Positions 1 through 11,940 of a stretch of 64,000 nucleotides of DNA are shown here, in pieces; the first letter of the stretch is position 1, and each line of letters begins with the position of its first letter. A program made the position numbers and the translations under genes. This DNA comes from Trametopsis cervina (lineage: Eukaryota > Basidiomycota > Agaricomycetes > Polyporales > Irpicaceae): contig MU278348.1 of assembly GCA_022385755.1 (NCBI GenBank), positions 190,708 to 254,707 on the forward strand, read 5' to 3'. The notes beneath the pieces were generated by a model. That model did not search any database. It had not been told where the DNA came from and saw only the letters and a program-made list of their open reading frames with translations.

Positions 1-1774
1 CTGGTTGAACCTTGGCTCCTTATACGCTGCCACTGGCCACACCTCGGAGGCAATTGAGGCATATGAAAAGGCGACGCGATTGAATCCGCAGGATATCAAC
101 GTGACACTGAAGCTGGGAATGTTGAAGTCGGCACGGAGCTCAGGCGAAAGACCAACACCTGAAATACGAAAAATGGACCGAATGCCGCCATGGACCGAAT
201 CTACTCCGCATCAGCCTACAAATCTCCCTGGTCCGCCCTTTCGATCATGGACATCCGTGAACACACAGCGCCCGATTGAATCAATGGCGGCTGCATGGGG
301 AAGTCTACCGAGAGTGTGGCACAAGGACGAAAGCATAGGTTAGCATGCAATACACCTTTTTTTACCGGTGCCGGTAATTGCTGCTGATAATGGCAATTCA
401 AATTTCGTGACAGTTTGGGGAAAATACGAGGGCAGGCGTGCAACTGCTGCAGATATCCCAGTGGAGCTGTTCGAAGCGATCATACACAACACGCTCAAGC
501 AATTCACGGGAAAACGAGAGGATTCGAAGGAACATATTCAAACCCTGCGCACGTTCTCTCTGGTTGCGCTCTCGTGGGCGAGGTTTGCTCGGCCACTCAT
601 GTGGCGTGTGGCCTTGAGCGTGCGACTACAGACATCGGAGCGGGCAAAGACATTTCGACGCATCTCTTTGACGGGCAGCAGCAGGATGCCGCGCGTGATC
701 GACATGGTTGAGGCGATTGTCAACATTCAATCTTATGAAAATGAGCCGTGGCTCCATCTCCTCTTCGACATTGGCCCCATAATAGCAGGGAAGCGCACGT
801 ATCTCGAGCTGCGCGGCCCTGTCCCCAGCGCAGTATCTCGTCGAACGTCGCCGAGCAGTCTGCTCTGGGGCTCCCCATACAACAGCGTCCAGGCCCGCTA
901 CATTCTCCGTCACATAAATGACGTTTTGCTTGAGGATATCCATTTTTCTCGCCTCTCGCAGCTCGTTCAACTTATGCGTCACTTTTCCTATGCCCAGTCT
1001 TTTCGGTTTGTCAATGTGACATGGGATGAAACCGACGCACCGATACCTCGAGCTGTGACTGGCAAGCGTCGCGCAAGACTGGGATACATTTACGCCTCAA
1101 GGTGTACGGACAATCCGTACGCCGTGATGGTGGCCCATGCTGTTGACCCGCAGGTCGCTCTGCAGAACGCCTCTCCCATGGAAAGCAAGCAGATCGCAAA
1201 CTTCCTGCAAAAGATGAACGGGGGAAATACCATGAGTGTTGGGGTCAAACTTGGTTCGTCGGCTGTAAATCTCATGCCGCTGTATTAATATCCTTTAGAT
1301 CCTACACAGTTATTTTTAACGGAAGAGTTTTATTCTGAGGATCGGCGCAAGGTTGCCGCAGTAGAGATCACATGCAGTTTATATGCTCCACGAACAGCAT
1401 ATCGCGTCACCGGTATTCTTGTGTGCTTCCTGGGATCCCCGGAGACAACGTCCGACGTACTGCTCAGCCTGATCGAATTGGCCGATTCCCTTCCATCCCT
1501 CCGTGCCCTCGCTGTCGTCTTCCAGGTCACGCAGGATCATCTTGCATCTTCACAAAAACATGAACATTTCATTCCACTGCAACGTCTCCGGGACGGCGTT
1601 GCAGCTCGCGTCGTTTGCCAGCTTCCACGAGAGAATAGCAGCAAATCTCCAGAATACACTGGCCTAAATCCGCGGACAGGTAATTTGCGCACGTGCTATT
1701 TGTAAGTTGTGTTGACATCTCACGATGTGACTGTAGGGGAGACATGGAGTGGGTTTCTATATATCTGTATGTAG
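1..1774 (+). CDS. TPR/F-box-like fusion protein, copy A (5' end outside window)
   Basis: This is the 3' part of the first array gene. The frame from base 2 opens inside a TPR helix (WLNLGSLYAATG) and runs through a Pro-rich stretch with LPGPP. A donor at 339 (GTTAGC) and an acceptor ending at 413 (TGACAG) join it in frame to the F-box-like region, where ADIPVELFEAII lies near 448. The proposed exons are <1..338, 414..1264, 1310..1679 and 1737..1774. The phases agree at each junction. Compared with copy B, the acceptor into the F-box exon has moved about 45 bases downstream, because the ancestral site lacks AG. The last exon stops after about 12 codons. The F-box family usually links substrates to SCF ubiquitin ligases, but whether this copy works is unknown. 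Confidence 0.6.
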
Positions 1775-2639
1775 TGCGAAAGCTGATCTACAAGTCTTGC
1801 AGAATCGAACGTGCTGCAAGACAATTCTGCCCAGCCATGGTGGGTGCGGGGGAGCTACCGAATGGTTATTCCATCTTTGCTTGGCGACTATTGAGACTGC
1901 GACGTTATTTCGCTGCGATGAGGATTTGACGTGGATCCTGCGCAGAACTGTATGCAGTTACCAGTTACTATTGTTTTCTTACGCCGAAGACTTCGCTCTG
2001 GCTTGTCATAGTCTCTGTCCTCCATGTCATATTTCTAGGGTCTCGGTAGTCCCACTCGTCTCGGCTTGATGTTTAGCCGAGTATATTTGTCTCATCATTA
2101 GCCGAATGTAATAGAACTTCCTCTTTAGAGCTCATCAGAAATACACACGCATATGTCGTTCGTGGCGTTAGTGGCGGGCCACGCACGGCTGTTCCCGACC
2201 ATGGCCTTTCTTGACAAACTTTGCCGCACAAGCTCGAATGCACGCCGTTCATCCCGTTCCATTTATTTGGCGGCTGTGAGCCAAAGTCGTAATTCACCCC
2301 GCTTCGTTCTTACATGTCCTTTTGGGCCTCTGTGTGCAGAGCCGTGTCGTAGAAATCCCCTTCACTCCCCGACGAGTCGTTCAAGAACTCATACGAGCTT
2401 TTTCCAATTTCCACGGACGGATATCATACTGTATCAGCCCGCAGGTCTCGTAGACCCATCTCAGATACTGCATGTCCCCATGGAATACTGTATCCCTGAA
2501 ACCGATGCCACTCCCGTGTGAATTTGTTGTCATTTGTCACCAGTCTCCTCGTCAGAAGTGCCATATGACAGTGAACGGAAATACTAAGATGAGCGCAACT
2601 ATAGGGCGATGCAAAGTCGATATCAGGTTCCGATAATTG
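1775..2639. other. Spacer, no gene recognised
   Basis: No open frame with recognisable domains or coherent splice structure was seen. The first 250 bases may be the decayed 3' end of copy A, since a frame parallel to the C-terminal exon of copy B continues for a short way. Confidence 0.4.
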
Positions 2640-2760
2640 AGATTTGGTGTTGAGGATTCCGATGCTAACGATGAAGCTATGGATCTCGTGACAGGATGGC
2701 CTGAACGCGAGGGGAGGTGTGCGACGGGTGCAGACATCCCACCGATCGCGGGGCGGTCGA
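2640..2760 (+). pseudogene. Orphan fragment of the F-box exon
   Basis: One frame reads DLVTGWPEREGRCATGADIP, which is colinear with DLVTAWPKREGRPATAADIP at the start of the F-box exon of copy B (7770-7830). The similarity stops just after the conserved PP, where the following ELFE box is missing. No TPR exon precedes it and no F-box body follows. I read it as a broken extra copy of the F-box exon left inside the copy A spacer. Confidence 0.65.
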
Positions 2761-2772
2761 GGCAAATTGAGG

Positions 2773-2960
2773 CATGAATAGATTTGAGAGAATGGTAAGT
2801 AATACAAACACAAGTGTAATCACAAAGCAGGTCGGGAGCACCGTGACATTCACGCCAAGAAAGGGAAAGAGTGGGCGTATTATACGAGCGGGGTCATCGC
2901 CCCTTCCGATCACACGGCGGCCGACGGCACAAAGCGGCGCATGTGGGTCCACGTTTATGT
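2773..2960. repeat. Block shared with 10120-10317
   Basis: The segment from GGCATGAATAG to the GTGGGTCCAC string is repeated at 10120-10317 with about four-fifths identity by eye. The plus-strand frame stays open in both copies (MNR.ER....TNTS.I..QVG), with many differences conservative. It may be an exon of an unrecognised spacer gene or simply part of the duplicated unit. Confidence 0.6.
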
Positions 2961-3974
2961 ATTTCCTGATGACGTACGGCGCAGTGTTGACCTAATACTG
3001 TGTGGGCAGCCACACTGGGAACACTGCATGCATGAGAAAAGGGCAGTAAGCACACAACAGCGAGCGACGCTGAACACTCGCATGTACGCACCTTTGCCGG
3101 GCTGTTCAGGCGAGAACCTTCATCTTAGGGACGACAAGGGCCATGAGGGCAGTATCAATAAGCGGTTCACGACGCGCACTATCCGAACGCGTAGAGCAGA
3201 GGAGCGCGATCAGGACAGTAACGTTTCTGGAGCACCAGCCGTAAGCACATCGGCCTCGAAACAACAGCTGAGTGGAGTCACTTACGAGAACTAGAGCACG
3301 ATGAGGGGCCATATCCCATGTGCGCAGGTGTCAGACGGAAAGAGATACATGCAGTAAAGATCGGGTGCAGCCTGGGGAGGTCACAACACAAACAGTGGAG
3401 CGAGTGGTATTTCCTGCGGTAGCGGCCCTCGTCATGGCAAACGATGAGCGGTTCTTCTGCCTGCTGGTTCAGCGGGGCGACTCGAGAGCACCGATGGCAT
3501 CTATAGGCCTGTCTTGAGCTCCTCGCCGATGTGGGTCAGGATAGATATGCCTCTCGACGCGTCTGTTGCCCGTAGTTGTTCATCCAGTTACTTGGGCGGA
3601 TTGCAAGCACGAGCTGAAGGATTGAGAGGCGAGCTTGCAGTAGTGGCGAGACTGATGGGGGAGTGGTGGCGGGGAAGGGGAGCAAACGTATGCGGCGAAG
3701 TCGTCCTCGGTGCATGTCATGTTCGGTGATGGGTCTCTGCACTTACCTATTTATCGCTCGGTGGCCATCTGTTCTGCTCCCTTATGTCCTCCACCCATTT
3801 CATCACCCCTCTCAACACTGACAACTTCACAGTCTCCTTTATCGACCTCGCCTGCCTGGCGTGTCTGCATCCTGGTCGATCGGAACCCTCCTTGCGGCGC
3901 TCTGTTCGTTATGGGAACGTGAACAGCCACACTTTGAGCACACGCACGGGAAGGGTAGCTCTTGCATCATTTAA
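2961..3974. other. Spacer, no intact gene
   Basis: It contains a minus-strand frame piece around 3500-3690 that resembles pieces at 10900-11100 and 15390-15720 in the other spacers. It also contains the shared minus-strand splice donor near 3737. Stops interrupt every longer reading. Confidence 0.4.
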
Positions 3975-4810
3975 AACGGACGTCGTCCAGCCTGCGAGGG
4001 AGAAGGTGGAGGATCGTGTGGCCTGCAGGTGTTCTGTCTTGTGGATGTGATCAGGACCAGTCGATGGATACTAGGAGTCGAGGACCTAGCACACGATAGG
4101 GAGCATGCCTATGCCGTATACACACTCGGTTTCGACGTCTTGGATTGAGGTCATGAGCAAGCGAGATACGACGCCACCCTGAGCGTCTCCGCAGATCGTG
4201 TTGTTGACACAAACCTCGATGTACGGTCTACCTTGGATTTTGTTTATCTCACTCACCACTGCTGCAGTACACAGAACCGCACATGGCTGATCATCGCTCT
4301 TCCACGGCAAGACGGTACCCAATCTGCAGGTATCGATGAGTACTGTGTGCAATAAGCGACTTCACGGAGTCTCAATTTGCACTCGAGGCAGTCTCGAGGC
4401 TGGGATACATGGAAGATAGGAAAACTGATATCACACGGTAATTCCATGCACCCTATCACGTTATTCGAACCAGTTCTCGACACCACAGAGTCGCGCGGAT
4501 GTCTTGGTCGATCTCGTACGTATCATCCACTCTGTCCGCTATGTCACATTTATCTATACACGATAGACAGTACATCTTCGCCAGATACGCGTTTCAACGA
4601 TGGTTCGGACGTGTTGGACCGAGCTCATGAACGAGGGCACAAGCAAGTGGGAGGCGATGCAGCACGACCCGAGCGCTCCTGCATATCGTTCTTCTGATAC
4701 ACACCTCATATTCAATGCGCCGTCTATCGCGGATTGATAATTAAAAAAAGCTGAGGCAGCGAAACCAGTAATAGAACTACGTGGAAGAGCCTGCCAGGTA
4801 AGCTCCACAC
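3975..4810 (-). pseudogene. HIT-family (FHIT/Hnt2-like) relic, unit A
   Basis: Three minus-strand pieces match exons of the intact HIT gene at 28818-29530. The segment at about 3985-4045 reads AGHTILHLLPRRL, where the intact gene has AGQTIPHVHFHLLPRKL. Five residues are deleted, which removes two of the three histidines of the HIT triad. The segment at 4090-4170 reads LMTSIQDVETECVYG against LMTSVQHVGSVIERVYG. The segment at 4580-4640 reads MSSVQHVRTIVET, a second copy of the same exon. Stops and indels separate the pieces. The duplicated exon and lost histidines argue for a dead gene. Confidence 0.65.
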
Positions 4811-6010
4811 GTTCGTGTTTTCATTTATCTGAGTCACTGCCACCAGTGTATGCAGACGACTATCTGTGGCATAGCGTTACTCTTGTATAGCAAGGCTTTA
4901 CGCACCCGGCAGCTGTCAATGCATATGCGATATGCGGGACTATTTCGACGGTTTTCATGTAGCAACAACTGTGGCAGTACGTCTTCGCGAAAATTGGAAG
5001 GAGTCTCTTGCTGACTTTTATCATTGCAGATCAACACTTGAACGCTGGCATACTTGTGTGTTTCCGCACCTCTCCCCGATGCCCTCCTATTGTATGAGTT
5101 ACTCATTCCAATGCGTCGTGTAGATACCCACGGTAAGCGTGGTATGCACGTTTCGTTATATGCGGGCACAGCACTGAAGTGAGTTTCCATCTAGGACCCT
5201 CAACTTCCATAGCTGTTGCTCGGCGTTCGGGCACAGCCTGGAGCAACGTTCAATGGGACATACATGCGGTATACGCGCTGTGACGTAGGGCCCGTGCCTG
5301 CGTTCTACGCCCTGAGGCCGCGTTCCATGGTCCCTGTACACGGCGTGATCGGCATCCCCTTTAGTCTCGTAGCCTGGATCCCTTCGCGTCGACGAACCTG
5401 TTTCGTGAACAAGGTAGCTCGCAGCGGCCGACCTTCGAAACTCCTGCGCTGCCAACATCAGTGTTCCCTCCAAGCGTTGCTGCCTTCGGCGGAACTCAGA
5501 TATGGACTGGTGCGTAGTGAGCGATACGCCCATCAATGCTTCTTATTGATATGTCACGGCAGCTCCGGTATACCTGCGATATGAATGCTGTGGCGGACTC
5601 GGAGCTGTACTAGACACGCGCCGGGGTATCAGGCTACTTGTATCCTGCCCGTTCTCATTAACCTAAGATGCGTATAGAAGGTTTGAGGGCCGTGCACACC
5701 GCATTCATATCCGCGCGGGGCTGTGATCTAGATGGAAGAAACATTGCATCCTCGTGTATTCGTCCTTGGTTCTGGGCCTCAACGTTCATCGTGTTCTGCT
5801 CCAGGGTCAAGTATGGTATATCTTGCCGTCTGTAGAGCAGTGTGTGTGTTCCACTCAGTACCCCTACCCTCAAACCTCAAACCTCTTAACCAGACCTCTT
5901 TGCTTATCGATCAGGTGGACGTAACGTGGAGCCTATTGACTGACCCAGTACGCACTACTTTCGCTCTTCTGTTGCCTCATAATTACTCACTCTTGGAGGC
6001 TTTAGTGAAT
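4811..6010. other. Spacer upstream of copy B, no gene recognised
   Basis: The DNA from about 5160 to 5760 is alignable by eye with 12250-12800 in the next unit, so it belongs to the duplicated block. No convincing exon was found. The 130 bases before the copy B start codon presumably hold its promoter, but no specific element stands out. Confidence 0.4.
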
Positions 6011-9000
6011 ATGGCTTCCGATAGCTCAGAAGTGATGGAGCTATTGCAATCTATACCTCCAACTGATAGTAAGTGCTGAGTTGACGATGCACGATATCTG
6101 CAAGGACTGATCAAAGCGGAAAGTTTCGATGCTTCGCTATCGCGGCGACTCTAAAGCTATAGCTCCTGATTTCGAACTGCCGCTGGATGCGACGGTGAAC
6201 TACTATGAGGGCTTATCGAGGGCAGAGGCGAAGGCGAAGAAGAAGGGCGAGATCTGGCGTGTACTAGGTAAGTACCCTGTATGCATGTGTGCATGTTGAC
6301 CCGCTGATAACGGGGCAGGGGATTGCTATGTGATGGGAAAAGACTTCGATAAAGCACTCGATGCCTACACTCGTGCAATGTGTCTTCTTCCCAGACCAAC
6401 CGTGCGTCTTCTTCTCCACAATTAACAATACAAGTACCCATATCCCATCGCTTAACCGCAGAGACACTTGAAGCTATGGTACGGCGTTGGGATTATATAC
6501 CAATGCTGCGGCTATCTCGATCACGCCGAAGCGATCTTCACTTACGCTCAACGCTGCTATTTGTGGGATGGTAAGACATATTGATATCGTTCTGATTGTC
6601 ATCTTATTCTGATACCCAAATTTCGCAATGCCATCAGATGATACAGCGTCTCAGATATATCATCGTTTGGCGATTTTGTGCATGCAGCGGGGCCAATATC
6701 AAAAGAGTATGCAGCACTTGGAGAGAATATTCTCCACCTCGCCCCTTCTGCCCTCAAAGATTGGGGCTCTTCTGCACATCGGTGATATTTATCAAAGGCA
6801 GCATGATGTGAGCCGTCTTCGCCTTGATAATGGGGATTTCCTTAGTGACAACATTCATAGTATGCTCGAGCTCTAGATGCATATGGGTGCGCTGTTCGAG
6901 CAGGTCCGACAGATAAAAGGGCCCTTAGACAGCTCGGATGGCATTATCATCAACGCATGGATGGCGACTTCGGTGGCATCGCGAGGGACTATCTACTGCG
7001 TGCTGTTGACGAGGGTGCGTTTGCTCCCGAATGCAGATTGTGAGATATGCTCCTGAATTCATAGATTGCTGCAGATTTATCCGACCCTCAAAGTTGGTAT
7101 CTTCTTGGTAACGCATACGCGCGTGCTGGTGAACATGAAAAAGCGCTTTTGGCCTATTGGGAGGCAGTGAAATATGGGCGTGACAATGTGGAGTTTTGGT
7201 GCTCGATCGGAGAAGTCTACCTCGACACCCGCCAATACATCCGCGCCATTGAGACATACCGCCACGTAATCCAAGTCAACCCAGGTATAGGCGAAGCATG
7301 GATCAAACTTGGCATGCTGTATATCATGACTGGTCAAATACTGGAGGCGATCAACGCATATGAAAAGGCGTCTGGACTCCATCCGAGGGGTCATGATGTT
7401 GATATTGCTCACAACCTATCCAGGTTGAAGTCAATACAAGCCTCTGGTGAAGGACTGTCGCCCGGCGCCGTAGATCTACAAGAACTAAGACGAGTTTCGA
7501 TCTGGGCGGAAACCACCCTGCATTCACCCACAAGTCCTCCAGGCCCGCCTCAGATACTACATGGTCACCGCAAAATACAGCACCCTTTGAGCATGGTTCC
7601 ACTCCCATGGCAATGCTCTCTGCTACAAGTGGCATCATCAGGAGCGACGTACGATGCCGCAGGGGCGGTTCAAGGTGAGCATACAATAAAGCTATTCACT
7701 GCTGCAAAATCGATCTCCCGTGTCAGTTGCCAAGGTCCAATTTGAGGGATTAAGCACAGACGATGGAGCTACAGACCTCGTTACGGCTTGGCCAAAACGC
7801 GAGGGGAGGCCTGCAACGGCAGCAGACATTCCACCGGAGCTCTTCGAAGTGATCATACACAGCACACCCGATGAAGTCCACGGAGCGATATTTGGGGACT
7901 CGGGCGGGCTGGGTCAGAGTTGTGCGATGACCCTGTGCACGTTCTCCTTGGTGGCACGGTCGTGGGCGAGGTTTGCGCGGCCACTCATCTGGGGCGGCAA
8001 GACGTTGACTATATGGACTATCGATGAGGCCAGGGAAGTCCAGCGCATCTCTCTCACGGGCAGCCAGAGGATGCCGCGCGTGGTTGACATGATAGAGCAG
8101 ATCGAAGCCGCGCAATGGTATGACGACGAGCCGTGGCTACATCATCTTGCCAACTTTGACCCGGTGATCAAACAGAAGTGTAAGAAGCTCGAGCTTTGCG
8201 GCCCTATCCCCGACGCGTTAGCTCATCGGACGTCGCTGAGCAGCCCGCTCTGGGGTTCCATGTACCACATCGGCCAAGCTCGCTTCATTCTCCGTCACAT
8301 CACGGAAGTTGAGCTATGCAACATCCATTTCACTCGGTTCCAGCACCTCGTCCAGCTCATACGTCACTTTCCACATGTAACCACCCTTTCAATTTCGCAA
8401 GTGACATGGGATGAGACTGGCGCGGAGATGCCCCAGGCTGTGCACACTAAGCGCTGCACTCTCAAGGTAAACATTGAGGTTCGGGGGTGTACAGACAATT
8501 CGTTCCTCTTCATGGCGCTCCATGGTGTTTATTCGCAACTCCCACTGCACAATGTCCCTGCTAGTGAACGGATTTACCTTGCAAAGTTCCTTCAAAAGCG
8601 GTGCGGCAAGAATTATATCGAGCTCCCGAGTTGTAAGTCCATTACGCATTCTGCGCCGGTGGCCTCATGTCCTGACATTAGGCAGATGGTCTTTCACCTC
8701 TGAGGGAGGAAATCAAGTGTGATAACGAGGTGATAGAGATTGCATGTAGTCCGTATACGCTACAAACAGCGTCTCATGTCACTGGCATCCTTGTGACGCA
8801 CCCCTCCGAAGAATCATACTCTATGTACCAAGTTTTAGCATTCGACGCCATACAAGACCTTGTTGAATTGGCGAATCGTCTTTCGCTCCTTCATTTCCTT
8901 GCCATCCACAAGTACCTAAACCTGGACAAGCATAAGGTTGTATCCCTGCAAAACAACTTTGTGGGACCACAGGGTCTCCGAGACGGCGTCACAACCCGTC

Positions 9001-9433
9001 TTTTCACGCCTATGCCGATTCATCCCACGCTGATTCATCTCATGCCGAATCATTATTATCGACAATATATCAGCTTGAATCTAATATCAGGTAAGCGTTG
9101 CACATGTCATCTGTAAGCTGTCTTAACGTGACTACAGGGGAAACGTGGAGTGAGCTTTCTATTCTTCGTCCACAATATAGAAGCCAATTTCGGATCCTCC
9201 AGAATCTACTGCGGACTTCCGCAATGAAGATAAACGGCGTACCATTATACCATACTTACTTGGGAATATTGAAAATTCAGACTGGGAGCCGATCGCTCGG
9301 GAAGATATCTGGCCTGACTGGTCCGAGGATGACACCCCGACATAGATTTCTGAAGATGACGCCCCGACAGAGATGCCTGAGGAAAACGCCCCGATGTAGA
9401 TGCATGAGGACATCTCAGCCGGCACTGTTGTAG
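6011..9433 (+). CDS. TPR (Cyc8/Ssn6-type)/F-box-like fusion protein, copy B
   Basis: Ten exons can be chained with matching phases: 6011..6068, 6124..6267, 6319..6401, 6462..6570, 6638..6807, 6861..7014, 7075..7674, 7727..8632, 8686..9090 and 9138..9433, about 974 codons. Residues from about 65 to 340 are TPR helices that follow the order of the Cyc8/Ssn6 corepressor, including GDCYVMGKDFDKA, LWYGVGIIYQ, SWYLLG and FWCSIGEVY. A Pro-rich linker with PPGPP lies near residue 395. The 52-bp intron at 7675-7726 then joins this in frame to an F-box-like region (ADIPPELFEVII near residue 472) and about 400 residues typical of mushroom F-box proteins. No ATG precedes the F-box frame, which supports the fusion. 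Cyc8 bridges DNA-bound factors to Tup1, and F-box proteins recruit ubiquitination targets. A combined role is inference. The last exon is the least certain part. Confidence 0.72.
9325..9405 (+). repeat. 27-bp minisatellite, three units
   Basis: Three head-to-tail units begin at 9325, 9352 and 9379, with a broken fourth at 9406. The core is GACRCCCCGACAKAGAT with a few changes. The period is a multiple of three and lies in the last proposed exon of copy B. It encodes a basic nine-residue repeat in the spliced frame, and an acidic one interrupted by TAG in another frame. Confidence 0.8.
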
Positions 9434-11394
9434 GGTTAACTCGGTGTGCTGACCGCAGAACTACGGCATGCTTTAAGAGTTCTTCATTTTCTTCTGCATA
9501 TGCTCCTTTCCCGATTCTGCATGTCTCGAGTTGCTTATTGAACGTTGTATTATTAACCAGCTCTTAGCGGTCTAATCTCGTCCCGTCTGTAAAGTAGACC
9601 GCGATTTTATTCTTTACACATTAGCTATCGAGACAATTTGTGCAAGATAGCGCGGTCCCGTGGCGTTCGAACTCATCACACTCGATGCTTAAGCCCTCAG
9701 CCGACCGTGCAGTTCACCTCCGAATCCGAACTTGTGTCAGTTGCATGCGCGCACGTCAAGGACGTATCGCAATATCGCAGATGCCCCACGTGCATACAAT
9801 GTTTTCCGGTGCCTGGCGAGATTCTTCGACGGCCGGGGAAGCATTGAGACGGCGCACGAGCTACTTGCCTACCATGGAGGCATCCTGGTAAATCATTCGT
9901 TCTTGCTGGCACCAAGGGTCTTCCGATAGCCTATGGCATACATTCTCATCGACAATGCCCATAGCAGGTTTTTTAACAATTATCGAAAGCAGCTCACCTT
10001 CGAGATGCTTGAGGCGGCAGTACTCGCTACCCATCTTGACTGACTGCAACGATAGCCTTCCGCTACGGCTCGACGTACCAAATCGCAGGCAGCGGAGCGG
10101 CTTCATGGAGGTGAATGGAGGCATGAATAGGATTGAACGAACAGCAAGTGATACAAACACAAGTATAATCATAGAGCAGGTCGGGATCACTGTCATGTTC
10201 ATGCCGAGAAAGGGAAAGACGGAGTGGGCATACATAAGCGGAGCCATCGCACCTTCCGATCACGCGGCGGGCGACGGCACAAGGCGGCGTGTGTGGGTCC
10301 ACATTTATTTGGAGCAGGTATTTTTTGATGGCGTGCAGCTGGTACGTCATGTATATGCGTGGCCGCAACGAGAACACAGGCAAGGAAGAACAACAGGCCA
10401 AGTATTCGTGGGTCGGCAGGTCAAATGGAACGGGTACCGGTATGGCTCTTCGGCCGAGAGCACCCGCTTCACAGGCAACAGATGAGAGTCAGGAGACTGA
10501 TGAGAAGCAGAGCGCGACAGTTGAACGACATGCTGAAGTTGGGCAATTGTGGCAGGTACGTCCTTACACCGAATGTAAAGAGTACTGATTCCTAGCCACG
10601 CGAGTGTGCTATATCTTCCGTGCATAGGCCACAAGCGTCATGTCTGCTACGTTTCACTATGTAAACACGGCAAAATACCTGCAAACATAAACCCTGCATG
10701 AGCGGTCACCAGAACATCTCAATGCTGCAAAGCACGAGCGACTTACTATATCATCGTACGAGCGCGCTTGGCCGCCTCGACGTGGACAACCAGAATACAG
10801 CATTGAAGCACGTCATGACGGGCCCTGCCCACGGTGGCATTCCCCCCGCAGCGTCAACGCCATCTGTAGGATATGTCCTGAGATCCTGAGCGGTATCGAT
10901 CATGGCCATACTGTCTCCCAGCATGCCTAAATTTCGTGCTTGTTCGACCAACTCTTGCTGGTGTGGCTTCAATCGCGCCGGGCGCACAGAACGTCCTGTC
11001 AAGTTTGGGAGAGAGGAGCGAACCTCGGACATGTCACAGCTAATAGTGGCAATGTTGCCGGGGAAGGGAAGGAGAGCAAGTGAATGCGCCATGTAGAAGC
11101 AGAGACCTCGGGGTTGACTGTGCCTCCGGAGCGTATCTTGTACGCTTGCCTTATGCCGAATCCCATTTGAGTTATATGGTGGCCCTACTATAAGCCTCTG
11201 CACTTACCTCATAATCTCCCAGCGTCCAACCGCCCTTGCGCTTTGTCTCCTTGCCTCATGTCCCATCTGCGAACCCCCTGCAACCCGGCCACCATCGCCA
11301 CCCCATCTATTGACCCTGTCCTTGTTCGCATCCATCCGAATGAGGCCCATCCCTGCAGTTCAGTCTTCGCTACGAAGGCCTTTCCAGGCTCTTC
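9434..11394. other. Spacer of unit B, no intact gene
   Basis: It contains the block shared with 2773-2960 (at 10120-10317) and a minus-strand frame piece at 10900-11100 (LPFPGNIATI) that resembles pieces in the other two spacers. It also has the common minus-strand splice donor near 11197. A plus-strand open piece at 9640-9930 has no recognised family. No coherent gene model could be built. Confidence 0.4.
10120..10317. repeat. Block shared with 2773-2960
   Basis: This is the partner of the unit A block. It starts at GGCATGAATAGG and ends around the GTGGGTCCACATTTA string. The plus-strand frame is open through the block and for about 50 codons beyond. Confidence 0.6.
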
Positions 11395-11940
11395 GTGTAC
11401 ACACCACAGGGGCTGAGGTCTCTTGCATTGTCGTGTCAGCCACCTTGCAGGTTGCCAGGGAGGAGACGGACACGGTTGGTGTGGGGATCGCCTGGTCTGC
11501 TGCTGCTCCGTCCTGCATGTATGGTTAACACCAATCGATAAATATCGGAAGTCAGCGACGTACCTGCATACGATGGTAGCACACTTACTGTATGCCGCAT
11601 ATAGATTTGATGACAACGTCCTCGACTGCGTTCGTGAGAGCCGCGGAGTTCGAATTCGAAGAGAATTCCCTCACGTGATCAGCTGACCTGCTCGTTTTTG
11701 ATGCAGCGTCTCCATCCGCAGTGTGCCATCCATCACTGACCGATAAGAGACTGTGGCTGTTGATAATACGAGAAAGCCTGTGAAGTAAGCTCCATGCTTT
11801 TCTTGTGATTCTTCGTCCATAAAACTCACAGCCATCGTACCACAGAAGACGGGCCGTGGCTCGGTAGGGCTTCCAACAGCCATGCTGTACACACGCGCAG
11901 TCTGCGGCTGTGAATGAATATCTGACGGTTCATCCATTCA
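11395..11940 (-). pseudogene. HIT-family relic, unit B
   Basis: On the minus strand a splice-acceptor-like CATGCAG near 11510 is followed by DGAAADQAIPTPT. This aligns with DGKAAGQTIPHVH of the intact HIT gene, but the histidines are replaced after a frame change. A second piece at 11680-11800 (GAYFTGFLVLSTATV) parallels sequence next to the unit A relic. No uninterrupted frame joins them. Confidence 0.5.

Noticed and set aside
7720..8703. Independent F-box gene starting at 7720
   Set aside because: The frame begins with GTG inside an intron end and has no ATG before the F-box; splicing from the TPR exon fits phase and is repeated in other copies.
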